From the NCBI GenBank assembly GCA_934130435.1, contig CAKOYB010000007.1, positions 1-56,901 on the forward strand: a stretch of DNA of 56,901 bases, written 5' to 3'. A program made the position numbers and the translations under genes. Position 1 is the first letter of the stretch; each line of letters starts with the position of its first letter. A model generated the notes under the pieces. The model was given only the letters and a program-made list of their open reading frames with translations. It was not told the DNA's origin and ran no database searches. Below are positions 36,005-44,848 of this stretch, in pieces. The DNA is from an uncultured Clostridia bacterium (GTDB taxonomy: Bacteria > Bacillota > Clostridia > TANB77 > CAG-508).

Positions 36005-37120
36005 CTATACCTTTTGCCTTGTTTTTGCGCCATAATTTCCTGTCGCTTTTGGCATATTTTCTTTTAATACTTTAACTGAACTTTTTAAAATTAATTTTAT
36101 CATTTCTTCCATTTCTTTTCTTGCTGATTCATCTATGTTTCTATAGCTATTCAAAATTTTACCTATTTTTTTCATAGTATTGGTAGAAAAATCTTTTAAA
36201 GATTTTGCGTCAGTAGTTATAATTATTTCATATATGATATTTATGAAGTTTCCTCTTTGTTCTGGAGTAGTATTTTTCAGCCAGTCTCTAACTATTCCAT
36301 TAAATATTTCACTATTATTTGTTACTGATGGTATTCTCACCAACCTTAGTGGCTCGATCTGCCAAGAATAAATATCATGTTGCATAATTCCTTTTTGAAT
36401 GCTCTCTATTACCTGGTATTCTTCTTCATGTTCAAGTAATCTTCCTACTATTGAAGATTGTGGAATATATGTTTCAATTTTATCTAGAATTTTTTTATAG
36501 TTCTCTGTTTCAATTATTTTCCTATCGAATCCTGGTCCATCAGCATTTATAACCTTTTCTATTTTATTTCTTACTTTATCTTCACAAAATATTGCTGAAT
36601 ATACTGCTAAGTTTCCTCCTTTTGAATGTCCTCCTAATATAAATTTATATCTACCTTTTTTCCCTATATTATTTAGGTAATTTACTGCTTCTCTTTGTGA
36701 AGGCACGTGTTCCATAAAACTCATATTCAAGTCTTCCTTCCAGCCTACAAGCGAAGAATCTGTTCCTCTAAAAGATATGTATTTTAACTTATTTGAAATT
36801 GATATACATACTGCCGCGAATTGCTTTTCAGCGGAATTGTCAATTACTTCAATATAATCTGAAATTTCTAGATTTTTAAATCTATTAGATTTTCCTAGAT
36901 AATATATAAAGTCTTTGTCATCTTCCCATAAAAATTCTTCAATATTTAATTCTTTCATTTTTTTAGCAATACTTTCTATTGTTTCAGTTTTTTCAATTTT
37001 GATATTTTTAAATGGCAAATATGAAAATCTCGCAAAAATTATATTATCTAATTCATTTATTTCGCTCTGATTAAAGCTTAGGTCACCTCTCCATATTATA
37101 TAATCTAGGATATTTGACAT
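36005..37120 (-). CDS. DUF2974 (Mbeg1-like) alpha/beta hydrolase
   Basis: This protein of about 371 residues has a lipase-like core: SFRGTDSSLVGWKEDLNMSF, then the nucleophile elbow ILGGHSKGGNLAVYSA with Ser166 in GHSKG. NADGPGFD follows, placing the expected acid. It is a cytosolic esterase-like family of unknown substrate that is frequent in Firmicutes. A GTG at 37129 is in frame, but GAGGTG is the ribosome-binding site and the ATG at 37120 is better spaced. It is monocistronic. A hairpin GGGCTATA/TATAGCCC lies about 30 nt downstream but without a T run on this strand. Confidence 0.85.
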   Translation of the reverse strand: MSNILDYIIWRGDLSFNQSEINELDNIIFARFSYLPFKNIKIEKTETIESIAKKMKELNIEEFLWEDDKDFIYYLGKSNRFKNLEISDYIEVIDNSAEKQFAAVCISISNKLKYISFRGTDSSLVGWKEDLNMSFMEHVPSQREAVNYLNNIGKKGRYKFILGGHSKGGNLAVYSAIFCEDKVRNKIEKVINADGPGFDRKIIETENYKKILDKIETYIPQSSIVGRLLEHEEEYQVIESIQKGIMQHDIYSWQIEPLRLVRIPSVTNNSEIFNGIVRDWLKNTTPEQRGNFINIIYEIIITTDAKSLKDFSTNTMKKIGKILNSYRNIDESARKEMEEMIKLILKSSVKVLKENMPKATGNYGAKTRQKV

Positions 37121-37258
37121 TTTTTTCACCTCAAATGTATATTAGCATTTTTATTATTGTGTTGTCAATCCAATATAGTTTTATATGAAATAATATTTCT
37201 AAAAATGTGTAATTATTATCATCAATTGATATCACTTCCTTATTGCTTCCATCAAGTT

Positions 37259-37314
37259 GATGCTTGTAGTACCGGTATTTTTTTATTGTATTTTTAAGAT
37301 GCTTGTAGTATAAT
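37259..37314 (+). promoter_or_regulatory. Promoter with 13-bp direct repeats upstream of the HD gene
   Basis: TTGTAT (37286-37291), 17 bp, TATAAT (37309-37314). GATGCTTGTAGTA occurs twice, at 37259-37271 and 37298-37310, 39 bp apart and on both sides of the -35. The second copy runs into the -10, as expected of a direct-repeat operator. Confidence 0.5.
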
Positions 37315-37346
37315 TACATTGATAAAAATAAAGTGAGGTTAGAAGT

Positions 37347-38411
37347 ATGAGTAAATATTATAATAATTTAGATAATTTAAGAAAAAACTATTTTAAAATT
37401 TTATCACCTGTTTTTCCTGAGTGGCTATTAGATTATATCGATACGCCAGAGATGCAAAGACTTTCAGGAATAAGTATGTTATGTGGGACAGATTATTCAA
37501 AAATATACAATTACGTGTCTTTTAATTCTACTTTAGACCATAGTGTTGGGGTAGCATTAATTATATGGAATTTTACAAAAGATAAAAAACAGACTTTAGC
37601 AGGACTTTTTCATGATATAGCAACTCCTACATTCAAACATTGTATTGATTTTATGAATGGCGATTCTGAACATCAGGAATCTACTGAAGAAAGAACAGAA
37701 CAAATAATAAAAAATTCAAAAACAATAATGGAATTATTAAATCGTGATGGAATAAAAGTTGAAGAAATTTCTAACTACCATATCTACCCTATTGCTGATA
37801 ATGATACTCCAAAATTAAGCTCTGATAGATTTGAATATACATTTTCTAATGGAATATTTTTATACGATGCATGGAATCTAGACGAAGTTTCAAAATATTA
37901 CAATGATATTGTTATTTTAAAAAATGAAGAAGGAATAGAAGAACTAGGCTTTAAAACGCCTCAAATATGTAAAGAATATTTGCATACAATTTTGCCTATT
38001 TTCGCTAATTACGATAGTGATAATACTAGAACAGTTATGCAATTTTTTGCTGATATAGTAAAATCAATGAATGTCAAAGGATATATAAAAATTGATGACT
38101 TATATGAACTTTCAGAAAAAGATGTTATTAACAAAATTTTGAATTGTAATGATACCTATATAAAAGAAAGTTTTATTAAATTTCAAAATGCTACTTCAGT
38201 TTTTGGTAGTGAACATCCTGTTAATAATAAGTATTGTATTAGTGTAAAAGGAAAGAAAAGATACATTGTGCCACTTACTCAAAATAGTGGAAATGTATAT
38301 AGAATAAACGAAATAGACAAAACTGCTAATGAGGAAGTTAAAAATTATATAAACTTAAAACGCAGTAAGTATACTGGTTTTGATTTTAATTTTAATCCTT
38401 ACTCATTTTAA
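37347..38411 (+). CDS. HD-domain phosphohydrolase-like protein
   Basis: This 354-residue protein has the HD pattern: His65 in TLDHSVGVAL, His89-Asp90 in LFHDIATPTFKHC, and a further histidine at 98. Such domains hydrolyse phosphate esters or nucleotides using two metals. Homologues of this general form are related to dGTPase and (p)ppGpp-type hydrolases, but I cannot assign a substrate. It has its own promoter with a direct repeat and is followed by a hairpin without a strong T run. It is isolated from other genes by strand switches. Confidence 0.75.
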   Translation: MSKYYNNLDNLRKNYFKILSPVFPEWLLDYIDTPEMQRLSGISMLCGTDYSKIYNYVSFNSTLDHSVGVALIIWNFTKDKKQTLAGLFHDIATPTFKHCIDFMNGDSEHQESTEERTEQIIKNSKTIMELLNRDGIKVEEISNYHIYPIADNDTPKLSSDRFEYTFSNGIFLYDAWNLDEVSKYYNDIVILKNEEGIEELGFKTPQICKEYLHTILPIFANYDSDNTRTVMQFFADIVKSMNVKGYIKIDDLYELSEKDVINKILNCNDTYIKESFIKFQNATSVFGSEHPVNNKYCISVKGKKRYIVPLTQNSGNVYRINEIDKTANEEVKNYINLKRSKYTGFDFNFNPYSF

Positions 38412-38476
38412 TATTCCAACAATACGTGGTATTTTCACACATAGACAGTTAGTAAATTATAATAATTGTAAAAATC

Positions 38477-38516
38477 AAAGAGATTGCTATTATAAATTTA
38501 ATAAGCAATCTCTTCT
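38477..38516 (+). terminator. Terminator-like hairpin after the HD gene
   Basis: AGAGATTGCT and AGCAATCTCT enclose a 15-nt AT-rich loop and are followed by TCTTTG. The T tract is weak. The rest of 38412-38690 shows no gene I can support. Confidence 0.5.
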
Positions 38517-38689
38517 TTGTGGCATTTTAAGTTTTATTGACAACGTATTCATGTTATTAAACTTTTTGTTTAATCTAGTCTAATAACACTTATAATAGAA
38601 ATATTAGGAAAATTGTATATTACTTGCTTAACACTAAATCTGTCAAGCGTTAGGATAACTTTCCTTGTTTTCTTACTTTGACTTGTATG

Positions 38690-39958
38690 TCATTTTGTTT
38701 TACCAATATTACTTTTCATTGTGCTGCCTTTTTCAATGCTTGTCATTTTACTTTGATTACTTTCTTCAGCTGCACTAGGTTCTATAACTTTTGGAACATA
38801 TTCGCCTCTAGTACCTGTAGAAGTTATAAGACCTTTGTCTTTAGCAAGTTTCATAGCATACTGAATGGTTTGACTAGACATATTAGGCAATTTCTGTTTC
38901 AAATACTTAAAAGAAAAAGAACTTGCACCCAACATAAAATCTATCGCTTGTTGAACCTTGCTAGTTCTTTTAACTGTAGATTTAGTGTCCTTCTCTTTTA
39001 CCGCATCTGAAATTACTTCAGGACTTTGTACTATTATGCTGGATTCATTTTCTTCAGAAGTCTTATCTTCTTCATATGATTCTACTTTCTTCATAACAGT
39101 ATTATCTGTAGTTAATGTACTTTTATTAGAAATAAAAGTCATATTAAAGTCATCAATTTCCTGAATGATCTGAGCAATAAAAGAAAATGCATATGGATGT
39201 GCAGGTATTTGAACTATAATCCGTTCTTTGTTGCAGTTTACCTTAAAATCAGGTATTTCTTCAGTAGATGTTATATTTTGCAAAAGAGTTGCAAAAATCT
39301 GGTTGAATTTCTTAATGTCTCTTGATGAAAAAGAAAGTTTGTATTCATTTCCTAATATTTGCATAGAAAATACCTCCTTGTATCGTATTTTATTATTAGC
39401 CCATACTTTTCTTATTTCATTGCTTACTTTTGCTATAATTCTTGAAAAATAGCTTTGAGAAATATTCATTTTTTTAGCAATATCAACCTGTGATATATTT
39501 TTTTCCCTCATCAGATAAAGAAGAACTGCAAGTCTTTCTCTCCCCTTTAGATAGTTTAAAGCAATATTAACCAGACAAATAAACTCCGATTTTTCTTCTA
39601 TACTATCAACAAAGTTTGCGTTATGATCTTCAATCATATCTCCTAAGGTTACATCCTTTTCATTGTTATTATTTTTGATTGCCTCATCTAAGTATAATAC
39701 GTTTGCATATTTTTTCACTTTTCTAAAATGCATAAAAATTTCATTATTTATACACTTCGAAGCATAAGTTGCAAAAGCATTTTTTTTTGATGAATCAAAA
39801 GTAATAGCTGCTTTTATCAATCCAATTGTACCTATAGAAACAATATCCTCGTACTCTGAGGAAAGTGGGGTTATCCCCAATTTCTGTACTAAGTAATGAA
39901 CCAATCCATTGTTTTCTAAGACAAGATGTTGTTTCTCACTACTGAGTTTCATAGTCAT
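38690..39958 (-). CDS. SigE/SigK-like sigma factor with C-terminal winged-helix extension
   Basis: This is a 422-residue protein. Residues about 12-90 are sigma-70 region 2, very like sporulation sigmas: SSEYEDIVSIGTIGLIKAAI followed by TFDSSKK and FATYASKCINNEIFMHFRK. Residues about 133-188 are region 4, with the helix-turn-helix ISQVDIAKKMNISQSYFSRI. There is no pro-sequence. Unlike normal sporulation sigmas (about 240 residues) it continues for 230 more. A middle domain (about 198-275) is followed by an acidic linker and a winged-helix-like segment (about 325-385) with SFKYLKQKLPNMSSQTIQYA and GLITSTGTRGEYVPK. It is in the accessory region and monocistronic. I infer a DNA-binding transcription factor with sigma activity. 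Confidence 0.7.
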   Translation of the reverse strand: MTMKLSSEKQHLVLENNGLVHYLVQKLGITPLSSEYEDIVSIGTIGLIKAAITFDSSKKNAFATYASKCINNEIFMHFRKVKKYANVLYLDEAIKNNNNEKDVTLGDMIEDHNANFVDSIEEKSEFICLVNIALNYLKGRERLAVLLYLMREKNISQVDIAKKMNISQSYFSRIIAKVSNEIRKVWANNKIRYKEVFSMQILGNEYKLSFSSRDIKKFNQIFATLLQNITSTEEIPDFKVNCNKERIIVQIPAHPYAFSFIAQIIQEIDDFNMTFISNKSTLTTDNTVMKKVESYEEDKTSEENESSIIVQSPEVISDAVKEKDTKSTVKRTSKVQQAIDFMLGASSFSFKYLKQKLPNMSSQTIQYAMKLAKDKGLITSTGTRGEYVPKVIEPSAAEESNQSKMTSIEKGSTMKSNIGKTK

Positions 39959-40180
39959 AGATTATCTCCATTCTGTATTGATATTGGTTAACTATAATAA
40001 AAAATTAAAATACCTCCTAACATAATAATATAAGGCTATAGCCTATGCAATTATTTTATCTCAAGTTTTTCAAAAAAGCAATACCATTTATGTAAATTCA
40101 AATATCAATAGAATAGTATATTGAAGCATATCATTGGTTAGTAATTAGTTTGCATACTACTGAAATTATCTACATACTAA

Positions 40181-40210
40181 GAAAAGCCCCACCTTAATAC
40201 AAAGGTGGGG
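40181..40210 (-). terminator. GC-rich terminator of the 174-residue gene
   Basis: CCCCACCTT and AAGGTGGGG with a short loop, followed on the minus strand by CTTTTCTT. It is much more GC-rich than the surroundings. Confidence 0.8.
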
Positions 40211-40224
40211 TGTGGCAAAAAAAC

Positions 40225-40749
40225 TTAGTCTTCAGAATAGAAGTCGTAAATGTTTTCTTTGGTTATTGAGTCATAACCTTCACAATCAATATAGTATCCT
40301 GCAGCCTTAAGGAGTCGATTTGGACTCTTTTTCAAAAGAGTATATAGCTCCTCGTCAAAATTTCCGTTGATATCTTCTCCTGTAAGCAGGCATTCATCGC
40401 TCGTGATAATAATCATCAAACCGGCTTCCAAAATACATTCAACTTTTTCGTCTTCCTTAAAAACGGGAGCATGTTCATACGTATAGAAATACTCATCTCT
40501 GGCTTTTGCCCAAGATTTAATTCTTTCGAACAGACCCTGATTTTGAGAAGAAAACTCTTCCCATATGTGTAGCGTTTCTTCCGGAGTTGAAGAATCAAAC
40601 AATTTCTGTGCGATTTTGCTCTTCTTCAATTCTTCGATAAATTCAAAGAATTCACCCCGGTACTTGTTAAAGATTTTTCTGTATACAGCTTCACGTTCTT
40701 CATTTGTAACTGCATTCTTCAAATCTTTTTCAATTGTCGTTTTGAACAC
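40225..40749 (-). CDS. Hypothetical acidic protein (174 residues), single-gene unit E
   Basis: This is an unrecognised soluble acidic protein. The first two-thirds look helical and charged (EEREAVYRKIFNKYRGEFFE). The last part has CILEAGLMIIITSDECLLTG and ends with a tyrosine/acid-rich tail. There is no signal or membrane segment. The start is a GTG with AAAGGAGA 8 nt upstream. It has its own promoter (17-bp spacer), a leader of about 80 nt and a strong terminator. Base composition is less AT-rich than the core genes nearby, which suggests a separate origin. Confidence 0.55.
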   Translation of the reverse strand: MFKTTIEKDLKNAVTNEEREAVYRKIFNKYRGEFFEFIEELKKSKIAQKLFDSSTPEETLHIWEEFSSQNQGLFERIKSWAKARDEYFYTYEHAPVFKEDEKVECILEAGLMIIITSDECLLTGEDINGNFDEELYTLLKKSPNRLLKAAGYYIDCEGYDSITKENIYDFYSED

Positions 40750-40865
40750 TTAGCAAATCTCCTTTTAGTTTTTAAATTTTGAATAATTAGCTTATCCCTT
40801 TGTTTTTGCCACAAAACAAGCTATTATCAGTTAATTATTATACTATATTATTGTAAAAAAATCAA
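40750..40865 (-). promoter_or_regulatory. Promoter and leader of unit E
   Basis: TTGATT (40865-40860), 17 bp, TATAAT (40842-40837). A stem TAGCTT/AAGCTA (40823-40788) lies in the leader, with inner TTTTGT/ACAAAA pairing. The ribosome-binding site follows. Confidence 0.6.
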
Positions 40866-40940
40866 TATCATCAGGAACAAGGTGTCATCGCACATTAGTT
40901 AATAATACTTTATATTTCTTTGTTGATATTTACAATTCAA

Positions 40941-41041
40941 CTTTGTGTGTGGTAAACTTGATATGTTATTATAATATATGACGGTAACATAAGTATTGTA
41001 TTTTTAAACACAGTTTCATGTCACTTTACCACATAACAAAA
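40941..41041. repeat. Imperfect inverted repeat upstream of the HD gene
   Basis: Arms 40941-40965 and 41017-41041 share GTGGTAAA/TTTACCAC and are about three-quarters complementary over 24 bp. The unit is about 100 bp, contains a TATAAT, and lies in the leader/promoter of the next gene. No target-site duplication is evident. Confidence 0.35.
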
Positions 41042-41091
41042 CTTATTACTATTTTCTAAGGAAATAAAGAAAAGATTGGAATGATTAGATA

Positions 41092-41694
41092 ATGAAAATT
41101 ATAGATTTAAAATGTCAAAAAAATAATAATTACAGTGAAATAGAGAATAAATATAAGGATCTAATACACAAAGCAAAAGAATACATGCAAGATACTACTG
41201 ATCATGAACATGATATTAATCATATGTACGATGTTGTTAACTATACAAAAGAATTATTAAACTTAATAACTCTTGACGTAAACAAAGAAGTTTGTATAAT
41301 TAGTGCTTATTGGCATGATGTAGGAAGAATTAAGGTGAATGAATCACATGAGAAATTATCAGCACAAATGCTTAAAGAGGAAATGATGAAAAGTGGTTAT
41401 GATAATAAACTTGTTAATAAGTGTTGTTTAGCAATAGAAAATCATAAATGGAATATGAGTCATACTACAACAGAGGGACTAATTGTTAAAGATGCTGATA
41501 AGTTGGCTTGGATAGGAATTGGAAGATGGAAATCTTGTCTAGAAAATCATCAAAATTTAAATTCAATCATTCAATTATTGCCAAAGCTAAAAAATGAAAT
41601 TTTATATTTTAACGAATCAAAAGTATTATATGATAGAGATATAGTAAAATTAGTTGAACTACTTTATAACATCAACTTAAGAAAAGAAGAATAA
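41092..41694 (+). CDS. HD-domain hydrolase
   Basis: This 200-residue protein has the HD signature: His44 in DINHMYDVVNY, His75-Asp76 in AYWHDVGRI, a histidine pair region around AIENHKW, and Asp in VKDADKLAWIG. This is the layout of YedJ/YpgQ-like metal-dependent nucleotide phosphohydrolases. It is likely cytosolic; the substrate is unknown. It is preceded by an unusual inverted repeat and followed after 93 bp by the YgjV-like gene on the same strand. Confidence 0.82.
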   Translation: MKIIDLKCQKNNNYSEIENKYKDLIHKAKEYMQDTTDHEHDINHMYDVVNYTKELLNLITLDVNKEVCIISAYWHDVGRIKVNESHEKLSAQMLKEEMMKSGYDNKLVNKCCLAIENHKWNMSHTTTEGLIVKDADKLAWIGIGRWKSCLENHQNLNSIIQLLPKLKNEILYFNESKVLYDRDIVKLVELLYNINLRKEE

Positions 41695-41787
41695 AATGGA
41701 ATTAAAAAATTTATGTGTCCATGTTTGGCTTTGCATTGTCAACGTTGCCATTAAAATACATAAGTAAATATAGGAGAAAAATATTAA

Positions 41788-42309
41788 ATGAGTATAGTTT
41801 ATACAAAATCTTTTATAATAGCACAAGTTATAGGAATATTAGCATTAATAGTTTTGATGTTAAGCTTTCAGAAAAATGATAAGAAGGTTTTATTAAAGTA
41901 TCAAACTTTTTCTAGTCTATTATATGCTATACAATATGTTTTTTTAGGTGCTTATACAGGGTGTTTAATGAATTTAACTTGCATGGCAAGGAATGTTGTT
42001 TTTAATAAGTATAATAATCAAAAAATACCTTTTTATTTGTTATTTATTATAATTACTTTAATGATTGTATTTTCGTTAATAACCTATATAGGTTTTATAA
42101 GTCTGCTTCCTATGTCTGCTGTTATTTTATACAGCATAGCTATATGGTACGGTAATTTAAAACTTATCAGATGTACGGAAGTTGTATCTTGTAGTTTATT
42201 TATTATATACAATATAAAAGTACTTGCAATTACGGGGCTCGTTGCAACAATTATTGAACTCGTAGCTGCTTTAATATCAATATATCGATTTGATATTAAA
42301 CGAAAATAA
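41788..42309 (+). CDS. YgjV-family inner membrane protein
   Basis: This 173-residue protein has five or six transmembrane helices and the family layout: AQVIGILALIVLMLSFQKND at the N-terminus, then FSSLLYAIQYVFLGAYTGC, MARNVVFNK, and an IWYGNLKLIR loop. PF10688-type proteins have no settled function. It has a GGAG ribosome-binding site and sits between the HD gene and the radical SAM gene, probably without sharing a transcript with the latter (179-bp gap). ATGCCAA/TTGGTAT after the stop could be a weak hairpin. Confidence 0.75.
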   Translation: MSIVYTKSFIIAQVIGILALIVLMLSFQKNDKKVLLKYQTFSSLLYAIQYVFLGAYTGCLMNLTCMARNVVFNKYNNQKIPFYLLFIIITLMIVFSLITYIGFISLLPMSAVILYSIAIWYGNLKLIRCTEVVSCSLFIIYNIKVLAITGLVATIIELVAALISIYRFDIKRK

Positions 42310-42488
42310 ATAATGCCAACAGAAACTTGGTATTACATTAATATAAATACTCTATTTATTGTATTCAATTTAGCATAAGACCTATACTTTTCCAAATATA
42401 TTTTTTTCAATAGACTATTTATGAAATTGTAGATTAAAAATAATAAATATGATAGAATGCAGATATAAAAAATAAAGGATTTTGAAAA

Positions 42489-43589
42489 ATGATAAAAGAT
42501 ATAATTAAATATGGTGAGGCTGAAGTTGCATATAAAAGCAAAATTGTCTTATCTAAAAAACCCATTTTATATAATCTCTTTTGGGAAACAACATTAAGAT
42601 GTAATGCCAAATGTAAGCACTGTGGTAGTAGAGCCGGTGAAGATTTTAATTTTAAAGATGAATTAACAACTGAAGAAATTGAAAATGCATTACAAAGTAT
42701 TGCAAATAAATATGATGCAAATAAGATTTTATTAAGTATTACTGGTGGAGAACCTCTTTTGAGAAAAGACTTATTTGAAGTTATGAAGTTTGCCAAAAAA
42801 TTAGGTTATCATTGGGGAATGACAACAAATGCTATGCTCATAAACGATGAAATCATAGAAAAAATGAAAGAAGCAGGAATGACTACAATATCAATAAGTT
42901 TAGATGGTCTAGAAAAATCACATGATGAGTTTAGAGGTATAAAAGGTTCTTTTGTAAAAATAATAGAGAACATCAAAAAATTAAAAGAAGCTAGTTTTCT
43001 GAATTATTTGCAAATAACTACTGTTGTAAATAAATTAAATATTAAAGAGTTAGAAGATATGTATGTAAAAATAAAAGAACTTCAAATTGATTCTTGGAGA
43101 ATAGTAAATATGGATCCAATAGGAAGAGCTCAGGATAATAGTGAACTATCTCTCGACAAAGATGATTATAGATACCTATTAGATTTTATTAAAGAAAAAA
43201 AGATACAATCAAAATTCGATGTAACTTACGGTTGTACACATTTTGTTGGTATGAAATATGAAAAAGAAATAAGAAATCATATGTTTTTCTGTGTCACAGG
43301 ATTTACAACTGGAAGTATTTTATATAATGGAGATATTTATGTTTGTCCTAGTGTTGAGAGAAGAAAAGAATTAGTGCAAGGCAATATTAGAACTGATGAT
43401 TTTGTTGATGTTTGGGAAAATAAATTTAAATGGTTTAGAAATTTAGATAAGCTAAAATGCAAAGAATGTGAAAATTGTAAAGATTGGAAATATTGCAGAG
43501 GTGATTCTTTAGATACATGGGACTTTAATAATCATAAGCCTAAATTATGTTTAAGTAAACTGTTGAAAGGAGATTTTAAATATGAATAA
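42489..43589 (+). CDS. Radical SAM/SPASM enzyme, putative peptide or protein maturase
   Basis: This is a 366-residue radical SAM enzyme. The [4Fe-4S] motif CxxxCxxC is Cys38, Cys42 and Cys45 (TLRCNAKCKHCGSRAG), followed by SITGGEPLLRKDL and SISLDGLEKSHDEFRG. The C-terminal SPASM region has GDIYVCPSVERR, QGNIR, CKECENCKDWKYCRGDS and a late cysteine, giving auxiliary cluster ligands. SPASM proteins commonly modify ribosomal peptides or proteins. The 3' end overlaps the next gene by 8 nt, so the small membrane protein with a KYGV repeat is a strong candidate partner or substrate. I cannot place it in a named subfamily. Confidence 0.88.
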   Translation: MIKDIIKYGEAEVAYKSKIVLSKKPILYNLFWETTLRCNAKCKHCGSRAGEDFNFKDELTTEEIENALQSIANKYDANKILLSITGGEPLLRKDLFEVMKFAKKLGYHWGMTTNAMLINDEIIEKMKEAGMTTISISLDGLEKSHDEFRGIKGSFVKIIENIKKLKEASFLNYLQITTVVNKLNIKELEDMYVKIKELQIDSWRIVNMDPIGRAQDNSELSLDKDDYRYLLDFIKEKKIQSKFDVTYGCTHFVGMKYEKEIRNHMFFCVTGFTTGSILYNGDIYVCPSVERRKELVQGNIRTDDFVDVWENKFKWFRNLDKLKCKECENCKDWKYCRGDSLDTWDFNNHKPKLCLSKLLKGDFKYE

Positions 43590-43905
43590 AATAAAAAAAG
43601 TATTTATAAGTTTTAGTGCCTTTATTACTGGATTACTAACTAAAATACCTGTGTCATTAGCAATAATAGAACCCAAGTATGGTGTTACGGTACAAGATAA
43701 ATATGGCGTTTTTGATCCAACAATTGGAGAAAAATTTTCAAAAATTGGAAAAATAACTATTCCTATTTTGTTATTTGTTATAGGGTTGTTTGTAATTTTA
43801 AATAAAAAAATGACAAAAAAAGTAAAAGCTATTCTAATTTCTATTTTTATTATATTAGCAGTACTTGGATATGTTTTAATGAATTATATTGCAACAAATT
43901 TTTAA
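43582..43905 (+). CDS. Small membrane protein with KYGV repeat, coupled to the radical SAM gene
   Basis: This is a 107-residue protein. A signal-like hydrophobic segment (8-28) ends in a plausible signal-peptidase site around SLA. Next comes an exposed stretch containing PKYGV (31-35) and DKYGV (39-43), then two further transmembrane helices (about 58-73 and 82-102) joined by a lysine-rich loop. AAAGGAGA lies inside the radical SAM gene. The repeated Lys-Tyr-Gly-Val, placed where it would be outside the membrane, is the part most likely to be modified by the upstream enzyme. That is inference from overlap and repeat only. No family is recognised. Confidence 0.6.
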   Translation: MNKIKKVFISFSAFITGLLTKIPVSLAIIEPKYGVTVQDKYGVFDPTIGEKFSKIGKITIPILLFVIGLFVILNKKMTKKVKAILISIFIILAVLGYVLMNYIATNF

Positions 43906-43940
43906 TTAAGATGAGAGAATAATATCTCATCTTAATTTAT
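43905..43940 (+). terminator. Terminator-like hairpin after the KYGV protein gene
   Basis: TTAAGATGAGA and TCTCATCTTAA with an 8-nt loop, followed by a modest T-rich tail. Confidence 0.65.
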
Positions 43941-44067
43941 GTATATTTCATTTTCTTTGCTTTAACGTAACTTCTTTAATTATTAATAATATAAGATTCC
44001 AATAGTAAAAAGATCTTCCACCATATGTTTGATTATACATGTGATGGACGAACCTATCCTGTTTATA

Positions 44068-44096
44068 TAAAAAAACTGCACTCATTTCGAGTGCAG
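44068..44096 (-). terminator. Terminator of unit A
   Basis: CTGCACTC and GAGTGCAG with a 5-nt loop and a TTTTTTT tail on the minus strand. Confidence 0.88.
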
Positions 44097-44123
44097 AAAA
44101 CAATTCGTTTTTTTAGTTACGGC

Positions 44124-44540
44124 TTACGAACAACATGCAAGGTCCCAGACCCAAACATCAATGCCATAAGTGGCATCACTGATGATAACGATGAAGTCGC
44201 TTCCTGCACGAGCAATCAGCTGCGGATTGCAAACTTCAGTCATGGCTTCCTGGATGTCAGAGATGCTCTGCTTATTTAAACCGCCATTGTGAAGTTGATG
44301 TACAAGAATTTTATCAGCATTCACATTTTTCGTAATAATGGCATAAAGCACATCATAAGCGATCGGGTCGGTGCCGAAAATCTGGTCGCACCTGGTAGTG
44401 TCAGGAGCACAATTTACTGCATCAATCATTTCATACACTACCTTAGGGCCAATCAAGCTCCACAGACCCACTAAGCGAGTGTCGCTAGAAAGGTCAATTT
44501 GCTGATACGGGCAGTAGGCTTCGTTTTCGTATTTTGCCAT
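44124..44540 (-). CDS. Hypothetical protein (138 residues), single-gene unit A
   Basis: This is an unrecognised soluble protein with five cysteines, including a C-terminal pair (DLACCS). It has a central block LVGLWSLIGPKVVYEMIDAV and a later FIVIISDATYGIDVWVWD. There is no signal peptide. GC content is visibly far above the flanking genes (near half), a sign of different origin. It starts after a perfect AAGGAGG and has its own promoter, leader and strong terminator. No function is proposed. Confidence 0.6.
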   Translation of the reverse strand: MAKYENEAYCPYQQIDLSSDTRLVGLWSLIGPKVVYEMIDAVNCAPDTTRCDQIFGTDPIAYDVLYAIITKNVNADKILVHQLHNGGLNKQSISDIQEAMTEVCNPQLIARAGSDFIVIISDATYGIDVWVWDLACCS

Positions 44541-44654
44541 GTTTTTTCCTCCTTGCGTAAAAAACGCGTTCTATGTGGGTATATTTGCTACTGATGAAGC
44601 GGAGTAAAACCTATTCATCATTTATAGTATACCACATTTTACATAATATTACAA
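44541..44654 (-). promoter_or_regulatory. Promoter and leader of unit A
   Basis: TTGTAA (44654-44649), 17 bp, extended -10 TGG-TATACT (44631-44626). GCGT/ACGC (44567-44555) forms a small hairpin that ends next to AAGGAGG. The leader is about 80 nt. Confidence 0.6.
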
Positions 44655-44784
44655 GTTACTAATAATTTGCCATCGCATAAACTTGTAGGTTATTCAAACA
44701 TATGCCACACTTTATTGATAAATATAGTGTTTAAAATACCTTTTTATAATCAGTTTGTCTTCAAGACTTCGTCTTGCTACTTTG

Positions 44785-44825
44785 TCAATTGGGACAGAGT
44801 TCAAATGTCATATTGATTTGAAGAA
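44785..44825. repeat. Degenerate REP-like fragment
   Basis: TTGTCAATTGGGACAGAGTT resembles one arm of the 49379-49504 inverted repeat (TTGGGACGGAGTTTTTTG). The surrounding 44655-44848 has no gene I can support. Confidence 0.35.
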
Positions 44826-44848
44826 AAGTTGAAAATCATTAGTAAAGT

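Noticed and set aside
40416..40598. Second ORF inside the 174-residue gene on the same strand
   Set aside because: It is an out-of-frame shadow without a ribosome-binding site.
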